64,000 nucleotides of DNA from Aneurinibacillus tyrosinisolvens (GTDB taxonomy: Bacteria; Bacillota; Bacilli; Aneurinibacillales; Aneurinibacillaceae). Below are positions 55,478 through 63,961 of the stretch, piece after piece. The notes below the pieces were generated by a model. That model ran no database searches. It was not told the origin of the DNA and worked only from the letters and a program-made list of their open reading frames with translations. The translations under genes were made by a program, and so were the position numbers. Each line of letters starts with the position of its first letter. Positions within the stretch are counted from its first letter, which is position 1. The DNA is taken from positions 350,017 through 414,016 of the forward strand of contig NZ_BBWZ01000001.1 of NCBI RefSeq assembly GCF_001015055.1, written 5' to 3'.

Positions 55478-56128
55478 TCACCTTCTTTTTAATCCATTAA
55501 TAGCCATGGATGTTTCTACAAAATAGACGTTATCTCCAAAGTTTCGATGTGAGTTTATATAGTCGGTAATTTGCTGCATTTTGTTTTCTCCAGTAAATTC
55601 CTTTGGATTTGCGATGACAAGATAATAATTAAGTTTTTGGGAAATATTATCAACATAAAATAATCCATCTACATAGTAGTCGTTTAATTTATAAACGTTT
55701 TGGGGGACAGCGCCTTTTATCGTATCTGGAAGAGGGGTGGCAAATGAATACAAGGTTTTCTTAAGAGAAGGAGGCTTTGAGCCATCTATATCATTCTGTA
55801 TCTCATATAAAAAAATACTTTGTGTATACTCCTGTATATCTTTTGGCATAGAAAGATGAGAAGAGAGGAGTTCATAAAGAAGCTGATTGCTATCGCTCCC
55901 ACTCTCGATATAATTCTTTTTTTGTACCTCATTCATGATAGTACCGATGATAATATCTGCCTCGTTTCGAAGGGAAACCTGCTTTTGTGTTTTTTGAAAA
56001 ACTTCTATCCCATGCAAATAGGAGGACGAAAGCGGAATAACGATCAGCATGAAAATGGTTATGGCGGCAAGTGATTCTACTAATGTTATACCTGCCTCAT
56101 TTTTTATATGTAAATAAATGTTTCTCAT
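55478..56128 (-). CDS. Minor pilin, PilV/PilW-like, 216 aa
   Basis: Class III-type leader: 'YLHIKNEAG' then 'ITLVESLAAITIFMLIVI', with cleavage after Gly and Glu at mature position 5. The rest is a beta-rich pseudopilin domain I do not recognise in detail ('NVYKLNDYYVDGLFYVDN'). AGAGAGGGAAA precedes the ATG. Middle gene of the three-gene operon; 20 bases from the previous, four from the next. Confidence 0.8.
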   Translation of the reverse strand: MRNIYLHIKNEAGITLVESLAAITIFMLIVIPLSSSYLHGIEVFQKTQKQVSLRNEADIIIGTIMNEVQKKNYIESGSDSNQLLYELLSSHLSMPKDIQEYTQSIFLYEIQNDIDGSKPPSLKKTLYSFATPLPDTIKGAVPQNVYKLNDYYVDGLFYVDNISQKLNYYLVIANPKEFTGENKMQQITDYINSHRNFGDNVYFVETSMAINGLKRR

Positions 56129-56148
56129 TGTTTTCCCTCTCTAGTGGA

Positions 56149-56718
56149 TTAAGAGTTGTTTTCACAATCACAGGTGTAATAACTATCTAACGTTACAGGA
56201 ACCCGAGAGTTTGGGCTGCTTACTCTTACACGAACTAAAAATTCATCGTTAGGTGAATTGAAAAACTGAACATTACCTGTTGAGGCTGTCGTCTTTTCGG
56301 AATAGTTTCCCTGCAGTTTTTCAATGATGATTGTTCTTGTATAGGTCCGCCCATTAACCGCCAGTGGCTGAAGCTGAAAAGTAATGGGCACCTTTAAAGC
56401 GTTGTCCTTCATAAAACTGGCAAAATCTAAGTAGCTGGAAGCATTGTTTTCATCTAAAAGGTGAGTTTCAGAATGATCAATTTCAGAATGACCTATAATA
56501 CTTTCATAGTCCTCATTTTTATAATACTGGCCGCTTTTCCAATCCTCAACAACTTGTCTGGCCAGTGTTTGAGAAATAAGCTGGTTATCCTGTACACCCG
56601 ACTCTACATACGAACGAACAATAAAATTGCTTAGCAGCAGCAAAGCCATTGAAATAATTACAATAGAGGCAACTACCTCAATTAACGTAAAACCTCGTTC
56701 ATTCGACAAAAAACGCAT
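56149..56718 (-). CDS. Minor pilin, type IV prepilin N-methylation protein, 189 aa
   Basis: Leader 'MRFLSNERG' then 'FTLIEVVASIVIISMALLLL', the classical prepilin peptidase site with Phe1 and Glu5. Ectodomain ends with a Cys pair 'YYTCDCENN', possibly a D-region-like loop. ATG 56718 has GGGAGGAAAG upstream; the longer frame from 56739 runs through it. First gene of the minus-strand minor pilin operon. Confidence 0.85.
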   Translation of the reverse strand: MRFLSNERGFTLIEVVASIVIISMALLLLSNFIVRSYVESGVQDNQLISQTLARQVVEDWKSGQYYKNEDYESIIGHSEIDHSETHLLDENNASSYLDFASFMKDNALKVPITFQLQPLAVNGRTYTRTIIIEKLQGNYSEKTTASTGNVQFFNSPNDEFLVRVRVSSPNSRVPVTLDSYYTCDCENNS

Positions 56719-56920
56719 GTTCTTTCCTCCCACAAACAACCTACTCCTTATTCTAGCACGCAGTGAAAATTATAGTTAATAGATTCATTATTTTGTTTGC
56801 CAATTTCCCAAATACACAAAAGTTATTTCATGAATTTGCCGAATAAATATAGAGAGGTAACGTATAATTTCCTTCTGGAGTATAGTATGCTAGAAATGAT
56901 TTTGATAAGAAGGTGATCAT

Positions 56921-57775
56921 ATGAATTTATCGGGTTTACCGGCCTATTATATTATTTATTTTTTACTAACCGCTCTTTTCTTTATTTTAGTTCGACAAAA
57001 ATTACAGAATTCAAGACATTTCTCGCGAATGTTTGGAGGGGCCATTTTGTTGGGCGCCGCAGCTCCTTTTTTAACAAAGCTCGTTGGTTCTCTACCGACG
57101 GTTTTTTGTCTCTTTTTTGTGGCTTTACTTCTAGTGTTCCTTCTATTTTCATCTTCATCTGAAGAGGAATTAATAGATGAAAGAGGGGCCAAATTATCAG
57201 CACAGGGAGAAAGGGAAGTGCATTCAACTTCTGCAGCAATGGACAATCATCCTGTCCCTTCTGAAGAAATAGTACAGGATGATAAGGGGATGGCTGCTTT
57301 AGAGGTTGCGACGAGCAGCGAAACAGGTGAAGATAGCAACCAAGAGGCAATTCAAGAAATGCCAGCGGAAAAGCAGGAACATCCCAAGGAGAAAAACGAA
57401 GAAGACCGTCTTATCTTTGATAGTACTGTGGAGGAACTTTTCACGGAGCCAGAACTTTCTGCGGCTCAGTCTGCTTCCTATGAAGATACAAATTCAAATG
57501 TTGAGGAAGAATTTCTTTCATTAGATGATTTCTTTATAGAAGAAGAGAAAGAAGTACCTTCGGACAAAGATATTGAAGAAGTTTTTGAAGAAGAAATTTG
57601 GTATAGCGGTGAACTTTTACTGGATGAGGTTCCCTTGGTTCAAGAGGACTCAAAGCAGAAAGCGGAACTTCCTATAGAGATTGAGCAAGGGGAAACAAGT
57701 CCTAAAAACAAAAAAGATAACGATGATTATATCTCTTATCTTGGGGATGTATTCGAAGAAGAGGGAGTAAAATAG
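56921..57775 (+). CDS. Membrane protein with acidic cytoplasmic tail, 284 aa
   Basis: Unrecognised. Three hydrophobic segments (about 6-24 LPAYYIIYFLLTALFFILV, 37-54, 58-76 TVFCLFFVALLLVFLLF) are followed by a tail of about 200 residues very rich in Glu, Asp and Ser with short hydrophobic patches ('DSTVEELFTEP', 'EFLSLDDFFIEEE', 'EEIWYSGELLLDE'). The tail is probably disordered and cytoplasmic and could recruit partners. AAGGTGATC precedes the ATG. It faces away from the minor pilin operon and leads the plus-strand pil genes, so a pilus assembly or localisation role is possible. Confidence 0.65.
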   Translation: MNLSGLPAYYIIYFLLTALFFILVRQKLQNSRHFSRMFGGAILLGAAAPFLTKLVGSLPTVFCLFFVALLLVFLLFSSSSEEELIDERGAKLSAQGEREVHSTSAAMDNHPVPSEEIVQDDKGMAALEVATSSETGEDSNQEAIQEMPAEKQEHPKEKNEEDRLIFDSTVEELFTEPELSAAQSASYEDTNSNVEEEFLSLDDFFIEEEKEVPSDKDIEEVFEEEIWYSGELLLDEVPLVQEDSKQKAELPIEIEQGETSPKNKKDNDDYISYLGDVFEEEGVK

Positions 57776-57844
57776 TGAATCTACCAACCCCTTTTCTCCA
57801 TATTTCTTAACAAACTGTAGCATCTGGAAGGTAGTGAAGAATAA

Positions 57845-59428
57845 ATGCTTCAGCGCATACGAATGACATACACTCCGTTTCTCCTTGCTTTGCTCTTCTT
57901 TCAGATTGTGGTATTTAGCTCTATTGCCCTTTATTTATCCGGTGAGTGGAAAAATGGGACGAGCGAGAGCAGTCCTTTTGACAAAACCATAACCGTAGCA
58001 GGCGTTTCCCTTGGAGGATTATCAGAGGAAGAAGCAAAAATGAGAATTGAACAACTGGCAAAAAAACTTGAAGCTGCCCCGCTTCAATTAACTTTGAACG
58101 AGAAGAAGTATACTGTTAGTAAACAGCGTATGGATATCGTTTATAATACAGCCGCTACGATTGAGGAGGCAAAAAGGACGTCAAGGCAACTGTCTGGATT
58201 GGCAGGTTTGTGGGAGGCATGGCGAGGCACACCACCTTCTACGGATTTAGCCCTTACCTTTACTTTCAAGCGAGAAGAGTTAATCTCACAGGTGGATGAG
58301 CTTGGCCAACTCGTGAATCGGCCATCTTCGCCAGCAACAGGGAGGGTAACCGGAAAAACGATTTCTGTTACCCCGGAGATGGAAGGATACGAGTTGAATG
58401 TGGCAAAGACAGTCGACGATGTGACGGAAGAGCTGGGGACATATCGCCACGATTTTAAAGTCCCTCTTGCTATAAAAAAAGATATACCTAAAGTGACTAG
58501 AAAATCATTTGGAGATATAAATACGTTGCTTGCAGAACAAGTAGTTACCGTTGAAACGAAGCTTCCAAGTACAGTAGGAAACGTACATAGAGCGAGCGAT
58601 TTGCTGGATGGACAGCTCATTCCTTCACAAGGAAAGTTTTCTTTTAATGAGAAAACCGGCCCTTTTACCGCTGAAGAATATCTGCCCATAACGGTGCAAA
58701 CGGACGGCCAGGAATGGAAGGACAATGTAGCGCTGGATGTTTCTCGTGTTGCTTCCGCTCTTTATGTCGCTGCATTAAAAAGTCATCTCCCAATCATTGA
58801 ACGCCATTCACACCAATATCCGGTTACCTATACACAGGCCGGATTGGATGCATTTGTAGATGGCAAGCAGGCAGACCTCCGGTTTATCAATCGCTATAAA
58901 AATCCAGTGTTTATTCATACGGAGATGAACGGAAATAAACTTCACATTGCATTATTTGGAGAAAACCCTGCCCAGGATGAAATTGCGATCGATGTAAAGG
59001 AAGAAGGGAAATATGCTCCGGGGACAATTGTCCGAACTGATTCTTTGCTTCCCCCAGGGCAGGAAAAAATTATACGTCACGGTACAGATGGTGCAAGGGT
59101 AAAAGTAACAATTTCCTGGAAAGCAAAAGATGGGGCAATAAAAACTGAACAAATATCCGATGACTACTATGAACCGTTGAACAATCTTATTGCAGTTGGT
59201 CCAGGAGAAAAGGGGCAGTCAAATACAGGGGGAATGGGAGGTAAAAGCGAAACCGCTAATAATAGTACTTCCTCGGACACCCAGAGTGGAATAGGGACTA
59301 CACCAGCGCCAATTCCCGATAAGGTTCCAGGCGCTACGGAGAGTGTGGCAAGCCCGCCACCGCCACCGATAAAAAAGGATAGCAAGGATAATATCCGAAT
59401 TAAAGACGGTATAATCTATTTAAACTAA
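57845..59428 (+). CDS. VanW-family protein with peptidoglycan-binding and G5-like domains, 527 aa
   Basis: One N-terminal membrane segment (about 11-31, FLLALLFFQIVVFSSIALYL) puts the rest outside. PG_binding_4-like repeats about 50-220 ('TVAGVSLGGLSEEEAKMRIE'), VanW domain about 222-375 ('LIPSQGKFSFNEKTGPFT', 'IIERHSHQYPVTYTQAGLDA'), G5-like about 385-455, and a Ser/Pro-rich C-terminal tail. The GGGxCQxSxTLY core of VanW reads 'NVALDVSRVASALYVAA', without the Cys. B. subtilis YoaR is of this group. GGTAGTGAAG precedes the ATG. Lies 46 bases before pilB, hence probably in the same operon; may help the pilus cross or anchor in the wall. Confidence 0.82.
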   Translation: MLQRIRMTYTPFLLALLFFQIVVFSSIALYLSGEWKNGTSESSPFDKTITVAGVSLGGLSEEEAKMRIEQLAKKLEAAPLQLTLNEKKYTVSKQRMDIVYNTAATIEEAKRTSRQLSGLAGLWEAWRGTPPSTDLALTFTFKREELISQVDELGQLVNRPSSPATGRVTGKTISVTPEMEGYELNVAKTVDDVTEELGTYRHDFKVPLAIKKDIPKVTRKSFGDINTLLAEQVVTVETKLPSTVGNVHRASDLLDGQLIPSQGKFSFNEKTGPFTAEEYLPITVQTDGQEWKDNVALDVSRVASALYVAALKSHLPIIERHSHQYPVTYTQAGLDAFVDGKQADLRFINRYKNPVFIHTEMNGNKLHIALFGENPAQDEIAIDVKEEGKYAPGTIVRTDSLLPPGQEKIIRHGTDGARVKVTISWKAKDGAIKTEQISDDYYEPLNNLIAVGPGEKGQSNTGGMGGKSETANNSTSSDTQSGIGTTPAPIPDKVPGATESVASPPPPPIKKDSKDNIRIKDGIIYLN

Positions 59429-59474
59429 ATGGCTCTAATGGTATAAAGCTTTATTACAATAGGAGGTGTGCTCC

Positions 59475-61133
59475 TTGGCACGAAAACGTTTAGGAGACAT
59501 TCTCGTTGAAAGCGGAATGATTTCGCAGGAACAGCTAGAGAAGGCGCTTCAAGAGCAGAAAAAAACAAAGTTAAAACTGGGGGACCATTTGCTGCAAACC
59601 GGTTATATTACGGAACAGCAGCTTATCGAAATTCTTGAATTTCAGCTTGGAATTCCTCATGTCAGCCTGTTCCGCTATAGACTGGACTCCTCACTGTCAA
59701 GTATTGTTTCGGAAGACATTGCCAGAAGGTATTCCCTTATTCCTTTGAAAAAGGAAGGGGATAAGCTTACGGTTGCAATGGTAGACCCCATGGATTATTT
59801 TGCAATCGATGAACTTCGCATGAGTACAGGGTTCACGATTGAGCCTGCTATTGCAACGCGTGATGAGGTCGAGCGGGCAATTAACCGGATGTACAGCATG
59901 CAAGATTCGGTAAAAGAACTAATGGAAGATATTAATATTGCGAGAGAAATCGAGGAATCGGAAATAACAGACGAGGATTCCCCGATTGTGCGTCTTGTTA
60001 GCCAGATGTTCGAGCAGGCCGTACAAGTACGGGCGAGCGATATTCATATTGATCCGCAGGAAGATGGAGTAAGGGTTCGTTATCGGATAGATGGGGTGCT
60101 TCGAACAGAGAGAGTTCTTCCACGTCATATGTTAGGAATTCTAACGGCACGCCTGAAGATCATGGCAAAGTTGAATATTGCAGAACGGCGTATTCCTCAG
60201 GACGGACGTATGCAATTGCATGTTGCTTTTAAAGAAATCGATGTGCGTGTTTCTAGTTTGCCTACGATTTTCGGAGAAAAAATCGTTATGCGTTTACTAG
60301 ATTTAACGAACGCTTTGATTGAAATTGACGGTCTGGGACTTATTAAACGAAACCTTGCTGTCTTTCGTGAGTTAATAGAGCTTCCTCACGGCATTATTTT
60401 GGTAACAGGTCCAACAGGAAGCGGGAAATCTACGACTCTTTACTCGGCACTTAACCATTTGAATAAGGAGAATGTTAACATTATTACGGTTGAAGATCCC
60501 GTAGAATACCAGTTGGATGGGATTAACCAAGTGCAGGTAAACGCTAATATCGGAATGACGTTTGCTTCAGCTCTTCGCTCTATCCTCCGCCAGGATCCTG
60601 ATGTAGTCATGGTAGGAGAGATACGTGACACGGAAACAGCCGAAATTGCAGTTCGGGCCGCGTTGACCGGCCATCTTGTTTTAAGCACTCTCCATACAAA
60701 CGATGCAGTTAGCAGCATCACCCGCCTTGTAGACATGGGGATTCAGCCGTTTTTACTTGCCTCCTCTGTAAGTGGTGTATTAGCACAGAGGCTCGTACGA
60801 CGTATCTGTAAGGACTGCAAAGAGGAGTATATTCCGAGCGAGCATGAGAGAGAAGTTTTTACCCAACGGGGTGTCAAAATCGATCGATTATATCGGGGAA
60901 GTGGATGTAAAAACTGCAACCTTACTGGTTACAGAGGACGGCTGGCGGCCCACGAAATTTTCAAAATGGATGATGAGTTTAGACAGATGATCAGTAAAAA
61001 TTATCCAGCATCTGAATATAAAAAACAGGCAATGAAAAAAGGGATGATTCTTTTGTTTGATGATGGACTAATTAAAGTAAAACAAGGGCTCACCACGATG
61101 GAAGAAGTTTACCGAATTGCCATGAATAATTAA
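59475..61133 (+). CDS. pilB: Type IV pilus assembly ATPase PilB (GspE family)
   Basis: 552 aa. MshEN/T2SSE_N domain about 1-150 with two tandem 24-residue motifs: RLG... from residue 4 and KLG... after a five-residue spacer, each with G at position 10, L at 17 and 21, Q at 24, the c-di-GMP-binding pattern. Catalytic part: Walker A 'VTGPTGSGKSTTLYSAL', Asp box 'ITVEDPVEYQL', Walker B 'RQDPDVVMVGEIRDTETAE', His box 'HLVLSTLHTNDA', and a four-Cys zinc site (CKDC, CKNC). TTG 59475 has AGGAGGTG upstream. Powers pilus extension. Confidence 0.95.
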   Translation: MARKRLGDILVESGMISQEQLEKALQEQKKTKLKLGDHLLQTGYITEQQLIEILEFQLGIPHVSLFRYRLDSSLSSIVSEDIARRYSLIPLKKEGDKLTVAMVDPMDYFAIDELRMSTGFTIEPAIATRDEVERAINRMYSMQDSVKELMEDINIAREIEESEITDEDSPIVRLVSQMFEQAVQVRASDIHIDPQEDGVRVRYRIDGVLRTERVLPRHMLGILTARLKIMAKLNIAERRIPQDGRMQLHVAFKEIDVRVSSLPTIFGEKIVMRLLDLTNALIEIDGLGLIKRNLAVFRELIELPHGIILVTGPTGSGKSTTLYSALNHLNKENVNIITVEDPVEYQLDGINQVQVNANIGMTFASALRSILRQDPDVVMVGEIRDTETAEIAVRAALTGHLVLSTLHTNDAVSSITRLVDMGIQPFLLASSVSGVLAQRLVRRICKDCKEEYIPSEHEREVFTQRGVKIDRLYRGSGCKNCNLTGYRGRLAAHEIFKMDDEFRQMISKNYPASEYKKQAMKKGMILLFDDGLIKVKQGLTTMEEVYRIAMNN

Positions 61134-61205
61134 CAAATCTAGGTTTTTTTTACCATAAAAATCGGTTATAGTTATAGTGCTATATACATATAAAAGGAGG
61201 GGGCT

Positions 61206-62249
61206 ATGTCGACTATCGATATTAACAAACTGCTCAGGTATGCCTGTGAAAAAGGAGCCTCCGATCTTCACATAACAGTTGGAGCGTCTCCAGTATTCCG
61301 GATCGACGGTGAGCTAAGAAGGCTTGATATCCCTCCTTTAACGCCTGACGACACGGAAGGTATGGCAAGAGAAATTATTAAAGAAGGCATGTTTGAGAGC
61401 TTTATTGAACAAGGAGAATTAGATTTCTCCTATGGACTGCCGGGTGTTTCGCGCTTTCGTGTGAATGCGTATCATCAGCGTCACTGTATCAGTCTCGTTG
61501 CCCGTGTTGTTCCTACCGGCATCCCGACATTAGAATCTTTAAACATGCCCGATAGCCTGCGGAAATTCTGTCATAAGCCACAGGGACTCGTGCTTGTGAC
61601 GGGGCCAACGGGAAGCGGGAAGTCGACCTCCCTTGCAGCAATGATTGATTATATTAATCGTACAATGCGAAAGCACATTATAACGCTAGAAGATCCAATC
61701 GAGTATTTACATAAGCACCAACTATCGATTATCAACCAGCGTGAAATCGGATTTGACACAAAAGACTTTGCAAGCGGGCTGCGTTCCTCACTCCGCCAGG
61801 ATCCGGATGTTATTCTTGTTGGGGAGATGCGTGATCTGGAGACAATTAGTACGGCGATTACAGCAGCAGAAACCGGCCACCTTGTTTTCGCAACATTGCA
61901 TACGTCCGATGCTCCGCAAACAATTGATCGTATCATCGATGTTTTTCCGGGGAGTCAGCAGCCGCAAATGCGAATTCAACTGGCTTCCGTACTTGTGAGC
62001 ATTATCTCTCAGCGTCTTTTCCCGAAAGTGGGGGGAGGAAGAATAGCGGCTACCGAAATTCTTGTAAACACCCCTGCTGTAGGTAACTTAATCCGTATGG
62101 AAAAAGTACATCAAATTAAAAGCTTGATGCAGACGGGCCGGGATTCAGGTATGCACACTATGGAAATGTCAATAAAGGATCTAATTGCCGGCGAAAAGAT
62201 TACAAAAGAAACGGCCTATCATTATTTAAGCGAAAGGACGCAGGAATAG
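61206..62249 (+). CDS. pilT: Pilus retraction ATPase PilT
   Basis: 347 aa, the usual PilT length and without the MshEN and zinc domains of PilB. 'CEKGASDLHITVGASPVFRI', Walker A 'VTGPTGSGKSTSLAAMI', 'ITLEDPIEYLHKH', 'LRQDPDVILVGEMRDLET', 'HLVFATLHTSDAPQTIDRII'. The C-terminal AIRNLIRE retraction motif reads 'AVGNLIRM', a partial match. AAAAGGAGGGG precedes the ATG. Competence pseudopili of Bacillus lack this gene, so its presence implies retractile pili. Confidence 0.94.
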   Translation: MSTIDINKLLRYACEKGASDLHITVGASPVFRIDGELRRLDIPPLTPDDTEGMAREIIKEGMFESFIEQGELDFSYGLPGVSRFRVNAYHQRHCISLVARVVPTGIPTLESLNMPDSLRKFCHKPQGLVLVTGPTGSGKSTSLAAMIDYINRTMRKHIITLEDPIEYLHKHQLSIINQREIGFDTKDFASGLRSSLRQDPDVILVGEMRDLETISTAITAAETGHLVFATLHTSDAPQTIDRIIDVFPGSQQPQMRIQLASVLVSIISQRLFPKVGGGRIAATEILVNTPAVGNLIRMEKVHQIKSLMQTGRDSGMHTMEMSIKDLIAGEKITKETAYHYLSERTQE

Positions 62250-62250
62250 G

Positions 62251-63459
62251 ATGCCTACGTTCACATATGAAGCGATTGAGCGGGGCGGGAAGAAGAGAAA
62301 AGGGAAGGTAGATTCAATAAATAAAGCAGCGGCTGTTTCCGAGTTAAAGCAGCAGGGTGTCTATGTTTCCTCTATTAAAGAGGAGAAAAAAAGCTTTCTG
62401 CAAATGGAAGTTTCATTAGGCAGCCCTGTGAAAAGCCAGCATTTTATTGTTTTCTTACGCCAGCTCGCTACATTAATCCATGCAGGCCTTGGTATTGTGG
62501 ACTGTGTTCATATTTTGTCCCAGCAAAGTGAGAGCAAAGCACTCCGTAAAGCACTTAGCGAGGTGGAGGCTGACATTCAGCGGGGAAGCCAGCTTTCTGA
62601 AGCATGCGCCAAGCATCCCCAGATTTTTGAATCGTTGTTTTTGAGCATGCTCCGCGCTGGGGAAGCTTCAGGAAACATAGAAATCGTGTTGGATCGTATG
62701 GCTACCTTCTATGAAAAATCGCATTACACAAGGGAAAAGATAAAATCAGCCATGACATACCCGATTACGATGCTCATTCTTGCGGTTGGGGTTACCGCTT
62801 ATTTGTTAACGAATGTGGTCCCTATGTTTGTAGGCATGTTCAGTGATTTTGGCGCCGAGCTTCCGGCTATTACCAAAACCGTACTTGCTATAAGTAATAG
62901 CCTTGTTAGTACATGGTATCTTTACATGGCTGTTTTTATCGGATTGGTTGTTGGTTTTCGTTTGCTGCTTCGTTCACCGCGCGGCCGTTATTTGTTTGAC
63001 TATGCCCTCTTGAAAATGCCGATATTCGGTTCGTTATTTCAAAAAGGATCTCTTGCTAGATTAACCCGGACACTAAGTACTCTTTTCTCCAGTTCGGTTC
63101 CTATTCTTCAAGCGTTAACAATTGTACAGGATGTTGCCGATAATAAAGTGGTTGGGGAGGCGATTGCCGCATCAAAAGAGAGTTTACGCCAGGGGCGTCC
63201 CTTGTCTGAACCGTTGAAAAAATCGTGGGTGTTTCCGCCACTTGTAACCCATATGATTGCGATTGGTGAAGAGACCGGATCTATGGATACCATGCTGGAG
63301 AAAATTGCTGATTTTTATGAAGCTGAAGTAGACAATATGGTAGATAGGGTGAAAGCGTTAATTGAACCTATTATGATTGTGGTTCTTGCTGTCATTATCG
63401 GGGCTATTGTTCTTTCGATTATGGTTCCGATGTTTGAGATATTTAATAAGATTAGGTAA
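62251..63459 (+). CDS. pilC: Inner-membrane platform protein PilC (GspF family)
   Basis: 402 aa with two T2SSF domains, about 65-190 ('HFIVFLRQLATLIHAGLGIVD', 'SMLRAGEASGNIEIVLDRMA') and about 270-395 ('LARLTRTLSTLFSSSVPILQ', 'MIAIGEETGSMDTMLEKIA'), and three membrane helices. It links the ATPases to pilin subunits. One base separates it from the pilT stop. Confidence 0.95.
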   Translation: MPTFTYEAIERGGKKRKGKVDSINKAAAVSELKQQGVYVSSIKEEKKSFLQMEVSLGSPVKSQHFIVFLRQLATLIHAGLGIVDCVHILSQQSESKALRKALSEVEADIQRGSQLSEACAKHPQIFESLFLSMLRAGEASGNIEIVLDRMATFYEKSHYTREKIKSAMTYPITMLILAVGVTAYLLTNVVPMFVGMFSDFGAELPAITKTVLAISNSLVSTWYLYMAVFIGLVVGFRLLLRSPRGRYLFDYALLKMPIFGSLFQKGSLARLTRTLSTLFSSSVPILQALTIVQDVADNKVVGEAIAASKESLRQGRPLSEPLKKSWVFPPLVTHMIAIGEETGSMDTMLEKIADFYEAEVDNMVDRVKALIEPIMIVVLAVIIGAIVLSIMVPMFEIFNKIR

Positions 63460-63478
63460 AAAATGGAGGAGAAAAGAA

Positions 63479-63961
63479 ATGTTGAAACGTTATTTGAAGG
63501 ATCAGCGGGGTTTAACGTTGATAGAATTGTTGGCTGTTATTGTTATTTTAGGGATTATTGCGGCGATTGCTGTTCCTTCTATTGGAGGGATTATTGGTAA
63601 TACAAAAGAAAAAGCTCATAGAGCGAATGCTCTTATGTTATTAGATGCTGCACGTTTATATGATATAGAGAAAAATGCTGGTAACGGTAACTTTACCCTT
63701 TCGACAGCCACTCCTAAGGGAACAATTAGTGGAAACTCCAGAAATATAGAAGAGGCTTTAGTTTCTAATGGTTATTTAGATGCCATTCCTAAAGACCCGG
63801 AAGCCGATAATGCTGCATATTCAACTATTACCATTACGAAGAATGGTAGTCAAATATCCATTACTTTGGGAGGGACTCCAACAGGTGGTACAGCTAAAAC
63901 ATATGTAAATAATAAAACTAAAGATCTGATAAATACACAAACAGACTTGACTACCGGATGA
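63479..63961 (+). CDS. pilA: Major type IV prepilin (PilA-like), 160 aa
   Basis: Leader 'MLKRYLKDQRG' then 'LTLIELLAVIVILGIIAAIA', cleavage after Gly with Leu1 and Glu5, and the hydrophobic assembly helix. The ectodomain of about 110 residues is Thr/Asn/Gly-rich with no Cys, a ComGC-like to PilA-like size, and ends 'TQTDLTTG'. ATG 63479 has GGAGGAG upstream; the longer frame from 63377 overlaps pilC. Position after pilC suggests the main subunit; the window ends 39 bases later, so downstream genes (prepilin peptidase, pilMNO) are not seen. Confidence 0.92.
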   Translation: MLKRYLKDQRGLTLIELLAVIVILGIIAAIAVPSIGGIIGNTKEKAHRANALMLLDAARLYDIEKNAGNGNFTLSTATPKGTISGNSRNIEEALVSNGYLDAIPKDPEADNAAYSTITITKNGSQISITLGGTPTGGTAKTYVNNKTKDLINTQTDLTTG

